Source of the DNA: Cryptomeria japonica
Lineage: Eukaryota; Streptophyta; Pinopsida; Cupressales; Cupressaceae
Assembly (NCBI RefSeq): GCF_030272615.1
Contig: NC_081410.1
Coordinates: 140,344,849-140,408,848 of the forward strand
Length of the DNA stretch: 64,000 nucleotides
Direction of reading: 5' to 3'
Positions 57,026-64,000 of this stretch are shown here, one piece after another (within the stretch, counting starts at the first letter, position 1; each line of letters begins with the position of its first letter). The notes under the pieces are model-generated. The model did no database searches and was not told the origin of the DNA. It worked only from the letters and a program-made list of their open reading frames with translations. Made by a program: the position numbers and the translations under genes.

Positions 57026-58968
57026 ATGGTTTGTTTAGTGTTAATCCCTTCTCCCATTTTTTATGGTTCAAACTATTCCATTTGGAGTTGCAGAATGGAA
57101 GTCTACTTGTCATCCCTAGGGTTTGATGTGTGGATGTTTGTTGTAAATGGATGCCCTAGTAAAGTCAGTCCTCCTCCTACCGATCTTGATGTAGAAAAAA
57201 GAAACTAGTGTAATGAAGCAACAATGAAGGCTATACTCTATGGGTTATTAGATGACATCTCCTCATAGGTGGACCGATGTAGATCAGCAAAAAGCTTGTG
57301 GGACAGATTGAAGAAGCTCCATGGAAATGAGCCTACCACTATAGAACTAGTTTGTGAAGATAGTATGAGAAATGCCTCTCATATATCTATAGATGATGAA
57401 GGAAAATCTGCTAGCAACCATAGAAATTATGAAGAAGGAACCCACCTCTTCATGGCTCAATAATCAGAAGATGAGAGGCACATGTTTGAGAATGATCATG
57501 TTGATCACTCCTACCGACAAGATGTGTTTGGTAGTGATAGTGAAGGTGAAGAAGAAGAGGAAGCAGAAGTTGATCTTGAAGGAGAACTTGTAACTGCACT
57601 TGAAGAACTCAGTAGAGTGAGAAATGAATACAAGTTATTCAAGAATGTTGCTATTGTGGAGCAGAATCAGTTGATCAGATGCCTTGAAGATTCTAATAAA
57701 TGTGTCTTAGAATTAAAAACTCAACAAGGAGGCACCAAGGAGTGCTGGTGTAAAGATCTAGCATCTGAGCTAGAAGTAAAAGATAAATAATATTAGCAAC
57801 TGGTTGGAGAAAGGAAGATTCTCCGAAATGACCTTGAGAAATGTTAGGATGAGCTAAGGTAAGAATCTGGTATGATGGAAGCAGTGATGCCTTGGACAAA
57901 AAATTGAGAAAGAAAAAGCATCCCAAGGACACTGAAGGATTAGGAAGTGGTGTCGGTGAATGCTCCACCAGCAAGAATGTCCCCCACAATGACATTCTGT
58001 TTGTCTCCTCAAATGGAGAGAACAAGGGATAGACCTTCAAAGTTAGAGATGCTCCCTAGAATAAGGTTGATCTAACCATAATTGGTGAATACTGGTAGAT
58101 AAGGATGAATACCGGTTCTGCAAGAAGGAGGAACAATGCAGATCCCAAAGGGAATTGAAATATGGGAGAAGACAGCTTCATCGGAAGCAAGAACAAAAGA
58201 CAACCTCCTACCAATACAGGACAAGGAAATGCTACTGCCCACAAGAAAAATCAAGTGTAGGAAGAGAAGAGATCGGATGGAAGAGCTGCAAAGAATGGAC
58301 AATCAAGGGTCCATCCCCGAAGAAGCAAAAATGGAGATTCTAAATTGGTAAGATCTCCCCGTGCATGGCAGAATAAGTTCATAAGTTATAAATATTCCTT
58401 CTCTGGTTATTGCTTTGCATGTAATGGTCATGGCCATAGAGAATAAGAATGTAGAAAGGGATCTAGAAGAAATTGTCTGGGATCTCATAGATATCATGCA
58501 TATGAACAAAATGTATCAAGGAGTAGATACATGCATATCCCCTCTCTTGGTTATGCAAATAGTGTTTGTTATAGCTGCAAAATATCTAGCCATAGAAGTT
58601 ATGAATGCAAGGAGAAGAACTCATAGTCCTATGGAAGCCAGTGGAATAATCATGCTCAAAATAGGTGCAGCTATAGAAGATATGAGTAGGAAAGGCCTGC
58701 ATGGAACAAGAAGAGAAGTGTACCTACACATGCAAGGAAACCATGAAAACTGGCAGCTAACTACAATGGTATGATCAGAAAAGGAAGAGCTAACTGGTAT
58801 GTTAGAAGGTTCCCCAATCATGAGGTTGGGATGGATGTTGTGTGCTACTATAGCACTGTTTCCGGTTGTGATGTAGAATCCATAAATGAAAGGACCCATC
58901 TGCAGAAGAATGTAAGATCTGCTCCCAAGACTGAAAATGGGAAGAAGAATGTGACCAAGCAAGAATAG
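57026..58968 (+). pseudogene. Gag-like pseudogene with coiled coil and zinc knuckles
   Basis: ATG at 57026 opens MVCLVLIPSPIFYGSNYSIW; GSNYSIW...MEVYL is the copia gag N-terminal signature. The same frame continues through three in-frame stops (57206, 57266, 57461) to 57790, passing SLWDRLKKLHG, an acidic EGEEEEEAEVD run and a coiled coil. Frameshifts follow. Two zinc knuckles share one frame: CFACNGHGHRE-stop-EC (58411-58452), interrupted by TAA, and CYSCKISSHRSYEC (58567-58608). The tail ends at 58968 with KKNVTKQE and a stop. Its relation to the gag-like proteins at 3034 and 15658 is in layout (coiled coil, then knuckles) rather than obvious identity. Confidence 0.7.
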
Positions 58969-59002
58969 AGGAAGAAGAAAAAAGATGCATCCATGGACCG
59001 AC

Positions 59003-60467
59003 TGTTGGCATTATGTGAACCGGTATGAGGACATAATGACATTGTGTATTGTCACTGATGTCAATATGATGAAGAGAAGAGAACCGGTATAACTGTGAAC
59101 CGGCATTTGTGCCAAAGTGAAGCAGTGTGTTTGTTCAAGGTGAACCAACATATGGTTATGGGAACTAGCACATGGAAGCTTTGTATGACTACCGGTTGGT
59201 AGTCTCAACTTCAGGGTTTCTGATTGAAGTGCTTCAAGCCTGTGTGGCTCAACCGGTGACTGTGTGTGATGAGTTAGCATGATAATGATGAATAGATCAT
59301 GTTGCCACGTAAGCCTTGTGTGCGTGAAGGATCTTGCATGAAGGAGATTGTTCCTATCTACCTCAAGAATGTGCGAAGTCTATAAACGGTGATAACGTGT
59401 GATGGGTTATCAGCCGCCAAGAAATCAGTGGAAAACAAATGATGGAAAATGTCTTGAGATTGGATCAAGACTATTGCATTTAATGTAGTGTGCTCAACGA
59501 TTAAGATTGAATCATTTGAATTCCTTAACCTAACAGGTTTAGGGTTTAGGGTTTATGCTACCGACCTATCTGTTTTCCTATAAGGTCAATGTTGTGTTTC
59601 TTTCTGAGGTCATTGGCAAAAGTTGTGTGTGTGTATCCAAGAGAAGAGATACGTGATTCTTGCCAGACCAGAGGAGAGAAGTGATACCTACAGAGTGTGA
59701 GTGCAGAAGGTGAAGAGGAGCTTAAGATCTGCATTGGCATTGAGTGTTGTTAGCAGATTATTGTAATACCTGTTGATCTCTAACCACTTCAACAGTTGAG
59801 AAATCCCTTAACAGGGTAGCTTTAACTGACTTGCTATAAATCCTTTAACAGGGTGACTCAAAACCATTGAGTTCTTGAAATCCTCTAACAAGGTAACCTT
59901 TAATAGGGTTTAACCCTTAACTGGGTATTCTAGCCATCCCTTAACTAGGTGATCCCTAATAGGATTGGTTCCTAACAGAACCTATTGTATCAGTCTTTAA
60001 CCAGACAAGGCTCCTAATAGAGCAAACTTCTAAAGAGTTCAAAAACAAGCTTGTGGGTATTCATGCCCACCATGGTTTTTCCCAGTTGGGTTTCCACGTG
60101 AAAAATATGTGTATCATGTGTGATGTCTTCTTCATGTGATGCTATGTTGTTTTCTGTCAAGCGGTGAATCATGTTAATCTAGTTTCTTATATGTATATCT
60201 TTGATGGTAGATTACCTGTTCATGCATTAGGGTGAAATGGAAATGAAGTGTTAGATTGTACGAGAAGATAAGTGTTAACCGATTTATGCTTGTCTCAGTT
60301 ATTCTGGGTTTTTCCGGTTGTACTCTGATTAAGGAACAATGTTACTATTTGATTGTCAATGCACAGTGTCTGCTAACAAACCAGTTTAAGATTGTGTTTT
60401 TGTCTGTACTGATTCACCCCCACTCTCAGTACCGGTTCGGTACTATCTATTCATCATTGTGTTATCA
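59003..60467 (+). repeat. Solo LTR with CCGAC target duplication
   Basis: TGTTGGCATTATG to TTATCA, 1465 bp, flanked by CCGAC on both sides (58998-59002 and 60468-60472). No internal sequence is present, so an element recombined between its LTRs. It contains GATTCACCCCCACTCTCAGT (60410-60429), CCATGGTTTTTCCCAGTTGG (60069-60088) next to a CACGTG, and many ACCGGT or CCGGT words. Confidence 0.9.
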
Positions 60468-60472
60468 CCGAC

Positions 60473-61797
60473 ACTATGCATTCAGTGTACAGGTGATATC
60501 TCCCAAGGCTTAAAGGAGATGCAAGACCTTAGGGGGAGTAGTACATTGACCTTATCATTCACCCCCTTAGTGGAAGAGGACACATGGAAGAACAAGCTAC
60601 TGCCGGTATGGAGGAAGAAATTGAGATGATAAGTGTGTGTAGTGGCGGCCTTGGCTACACACCTATAGATCAAAGTTGTCCATCATTACTGCATGTGTCA
60701 ATATATGGAGATTACAATTAGAATTAGATGCAAAGTGACACAGAATGTCAGGAGTTAGAGGAAGGTGCTCCGGTAGTGATGATGGACTGATACAGGAAAC
60801 CGATATGTATAAGATGTTACCAGTATGAATGCTAATAGGTACTTGTAGATTATGTAAGACAATGAAGTTTGAGATCATTGCATTAGCCTTGGTAGCATGA
60901 AATGAGGAGTTTATATCTTAGGTGGTGTTGATGAAGACCTGAATGACATATGTTGGCCCAATTGTTGATCATGCAAGCATGCATGTTTTTGGACTAACCG
61001 ACTTGTTTTATGGCATGATAATGATATTGTATGGCATTGTGTACTTCCAAGATCATGTTATAGGTTGTGGTGGATATAATAGAGTTGTAAGATCAACAAA
61101 TGATCACACTTGCACAACTCAATTGGTATATGGAGATGATTGGAGCACCGATATTGGACCTAAATGTCATCATGGACCTAAGATGTATAACTAAGGGGGA
61201 GTTCAAGTGCTTATGAAGCAAAACCAGCATGCTTGAACTTGTGGGTGTACCAACTGCCTAAACTGCAGATGATGAAAATTGTTGTAGCAATACCTAGGAG
61301 AATTTCATGGTTAAGGGTATCTACTTTTCATTTGGTTGGTTGTATTCAAAGTACAATCACACTTGATTCTAAAGAAATTTGGGATCAGAGAGGGGATGAT
61401 GCAGTTTGATCGATAGGTAAGTAGTATTCACTTACACACCCTTTTGCAATTGAGTGATTTAACAATTAGTATTAGATTTGCATGCTCAATTGGTGTCAAT
61501 TGATGGTTTAGTCCTCCATATCAAGAGTTGTGACTTGAGAAGATGTAACAAAGTATGAAGGTTAAAGGAGGAGATGCATCTAGTAAAGAGAAAAAAAAGG
61601 GGAGAAAGGATTTTGTCACTGCCTGGTAGATACAAGGAGTGAAACCCTGATAGTGCTCTTTGCCATTATTGTCAAAGGGGGAGAAAGATTCTGTAGTATA
61701 CCACATACTACATGTGTGAGAACCAATGGATTGTACAAAGGGGAAGAGAGATTATGTAGTATGCCGGATACTACATGTGTTGACATCAATGCGAGAT
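60473..61797 (+). other. 3' internal region with reiterated purine tracts
   Basis: GGGGGAG-type tracts lie at about 60531, 61195, 61676 and 61738, the third in the context TTGTCAAAGGGGGAGAAAG. The tract directly before the 3' LTR is decayed (GACATCAATGCGAGA). No open frame with a recognised motif is present. Confidence 0.6.
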
Positions 61798-62629
61798 TGT
61801 TGGCATTGTGTTGTCATCGATGTCAACCAGTATAAGAAGGCTAATGGTATAAGAGATGTATGTGCATCACTGTCATTGATGCATACTAGAGAGAATGTCA
61901 TTCAATACGATGACCACTAGAGTCACCAGTACATAAGTTAGTGTTTGACTTATGTCGATGAAATGAATAGGTTACTGGTACAGTCTATCATCGATAAGGA
62001 AAGGGTGTCAATTGGTAAGAGTTGTGTTGACAATGAGTAGTTGCCAACTGACAAGCATATGACCAGTGTCCACGCAGGATGAGCATGATGTTGGCAATTG
62101 ATTGTGATTAAGAGGTAGAATGTTATCTAAATCACATCAACACTCGAGGATAAGAATGTACAGGTCATTGATATGCTGTGTGGATCAAAAAAAATAAGAC
62201 TCCCACCAGATAAAGATGCAGTCTCCATGTGAAGAGATGACTGATAGTGAATGTGCCCACACCGGATCACATGTGCATATTTGAAGATATGCTGCACATA
62301 CAGGGAAGCCACATGAGTGCATTATAGGATGTAGATAACAAGGATTAAGTACCACTGGTAAGTGGAGCTTATCTCCTATTATGCAAAGTGTGCATCATAG
62401 TTTTGTGAGATAAGACAAAAGTCTTAAAGGCAGGAGTTTGAAGGCTCATACTAGATCTACATGTGAATTACAAAGATGCCTCAAGTGCATGAAATCAAGG
62501 ATATGCACTAGACCGACAATTGAAGTGTGATTGTTTTGTCACCTTGACAAACTAGTTGAGATGATGTCCGGTCTGATGATGAAGAAGGCAAGGCCGAGTA
62601 GATGTAGATTGAGAGTGCAACCAACATGT
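61798..62629 (+). repeat. 3' LTR, truncated
   Basis: TGTTGGCATTGTGTTGTC onward aligns with 54468 onward, to ACCAACATG at about 62629, where the two sequences part. About 1650 bp of the expected LTR is missing. Confidence 0.8.
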
Positions 62630-64000
62630 TGGTCACCAAAACTAGTTAGCCCAAGTTCACTTACAATCTTTCTATGAAATCGCCAATTTCAATCTATGAA
62701 ATGCATTAGGACATGGACAACATAATAGTGGAACCTAATAATCCTCCTGCACTTCAAGTTCTGCTAGACCTAGGGGGAGACACCCTTTGATGCATTAAAT
62801 ACAACTATTTACAGACCTATGGCATCATCAAACAATAAGCAGATAGATCATTCCACGAGCTCAACAAGTTAGAAAAACACTACAGATTGGTTGGATCTGT
62901 ATAAGCAATAGATGAATAAGAGCTTGGAATGAATAGAACACAACCCCTAAACATGAAGGGAAATATATTTTCTTTAAATTTGTATGAATCTAAAAATATC
63001 CCCAAATTCTTCAAAGACCAGTGCCTTGTTCATTAGGCATGGAGTCACACACAGAACTGCAAATGCAAATCTTAGTTGCAAACTTGTTTTCCTTATAGAA
63101 TATTCCTGCATCAATACCTTATACCAATGCATTACTTGATTCATTTAGAAAATTATCAGATCTTGGATACATATTCCATTATTTATGATTGATTAAAAAA
63201 TTTAAAACGTTCACTAAAGGATGCCTACAAACAATCACAACAATCTCCTAGAGATGACAAATTCCAGCCTCCTTGAGGATTCATTTTGTAACAATGAAAT
63301 ACATGCCTAGAGACAATCTTGTGTGAAATGTACTCTTGCCTAACATAAGTAAAACTAGCAACTAGAAAACAATATGCAATTACTGAAATGCAACTCTGTA
63401 CCCTGAAAATACCAAAGAGTTTTACAAACTTGGGTCAAGAAATTCAGAACTAGAAACCATGAAATCTAGAGCCTTTCTCCAAAATTATGGAACCCTTACA
63501 AAAGGAGAAGAAATGAGAATATGAAGGAGGGGGAAAAGACCATAATACATCAGATTTGCCAAGTGTCCTTTTTCCCAAACTGAAAAAATATTTCCTTTCT
63601 CCTTCTCGTGGAGATTTCTCTCACAATATCTAATGTTTGTTGAAACTAACTAGATGAATTGATTCATCATCCTAAGAGATTTTCGACGGTAAATAATATG
63701 TCTATATTTGGGTAAAAAATACCCCCCAGGCAAATTAATCTTGAATGCAGGCCCATCATTTAAATTTTTGGATTGTGACCTATAGTCTAAACTATATTAT
63801 TTAACTTTGATTTTCACCTAGTTTACCCTCTACGTCTTGCCACATGGTAGCCTGTGATTCGCTCACAGGTCCACTGGGATGACACCTCATCTTCCACCTA
63901 CCCGCCACTGGACTGCCACATCATCAATTTTGCCACCTGGACCCGTCAGCTCGATCGCCACATCATTAGTCGCCATGTCGATGGGGTTAACTATTGCACA
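62630..64000. other. Unassigned stretch, GC-richer at the right end
   Basis: No gene or repeat family is recognised. From 63830 to the window end the base composition becomes GC-richer, and GCCACATCAT-like words recur (about 63918, 63958, with relatives at 63838 and 63931). This may be the edge of another LTR element. Confidence 0.35.

Larger units (their letters stand above)
54468..62629 (+). mobile_element. Gag-only LTR element with 2.5-kb 5' LTR and truncated 3' LTR
   Basis: The 5' LTR (54468-56952) is followed by TTGGTATCAGAGCC, a gag pseudogene (57026-58968), an inserted solo LTR (59003-60467), a purine-rich 3' region, and a 3' LTR that begins TGTTGGCATTG at 61798. The 3' LTR follows the 5' LTR for about 830 bp and stops at about 62629. 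No protease, integrase, reverse transcriptase or RNase H is visible, so it is non-autonomous or internally deleted. Confidence 0.8.

Noticed and set aside
62700-63250. Possible host exon reading PNNPPALQVLLDLGGD
   Set aside because: A stop follows within about 20 codons, and I found no splice context or continuing domain.

Overview
This window looks like intergenic heterochromatin of a large-genome seed plant. A gymnosperm (conifer-type) source is my best guess, based on the density of old nested LTR retrotransposons and the AT-rich filler; the sequence alone does not prove it. I found no intact host gene, no rRNA or tRNA gene and no CRISPR array. Nearly every supported coding stretch belongs to a transposable element, and most carry in-frame stops or frameshifts.

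Layout. 1-4340: right part of a non-autonomous LTR element on the minus strand, with a coiled-coil/zinc-knuckle gag-like protein and a second ORF of unknown function. 4380-5650: two short unrecognised ORFs. 5655-7579: 3' end of a plus-strand Ty1/copia element (RNase H tail, polypurine tract, LTR). 7580-18420: a decayed minus-strand L1-type LINE, split by a complete non-autonomous LTR element (9751-16422, target duplication AGGAC) that carries the same unknown second ORF as the first element. 18420-21400: AT-rich DNA and a TATG/TA microsatellite. 21406-25130: a tandem TRIM-like array of five short LTRs and four short internal segments. 25131-27520: AT-rich, no genes.

27523-53304: one old minus-strand copia element torn apart by insertions. 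These are two AT-rich non-coding inserts (about 29267-30189 and 30648-31460), a 12.4-kb plus-strand LTR element (31822-44197) with an antisense plant-mobile-domain gene, and a younger copia element (45937-52617, target duplication AACTT). The 12.4-kb insert is unusual: it is flanked by a 50-bp direct duplication, and its 3' end is a chimera of inverted and patched pieces of itself. 53305-54467 is a minus-strand LTR fragment. 54468-62629 is a plus-strand gag-only LTR element with a 2.5-kb 5' LTR, a truncated 3' LTR and an inserted solo LTR (59003-60467, target duplication CCGAC). 62630-64000 holds nothing I recognise.

How the parts work together. Autonomous copia elements here (gag, protease, integrase, reverse transcriptase, RNase H) share two sequence blocks in their LTRs, the same primer-binding site type and the same polypurine tract with gag-only elements. 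The simplest reading is that copia enzymes mobilised the gag-only elements. The best candidate for something undescribed is the recurring unknown second ORF in two divergent non-autonomous families. After that come the 50-bp-duplication insert with its chimeric tail, and the TRIM array.
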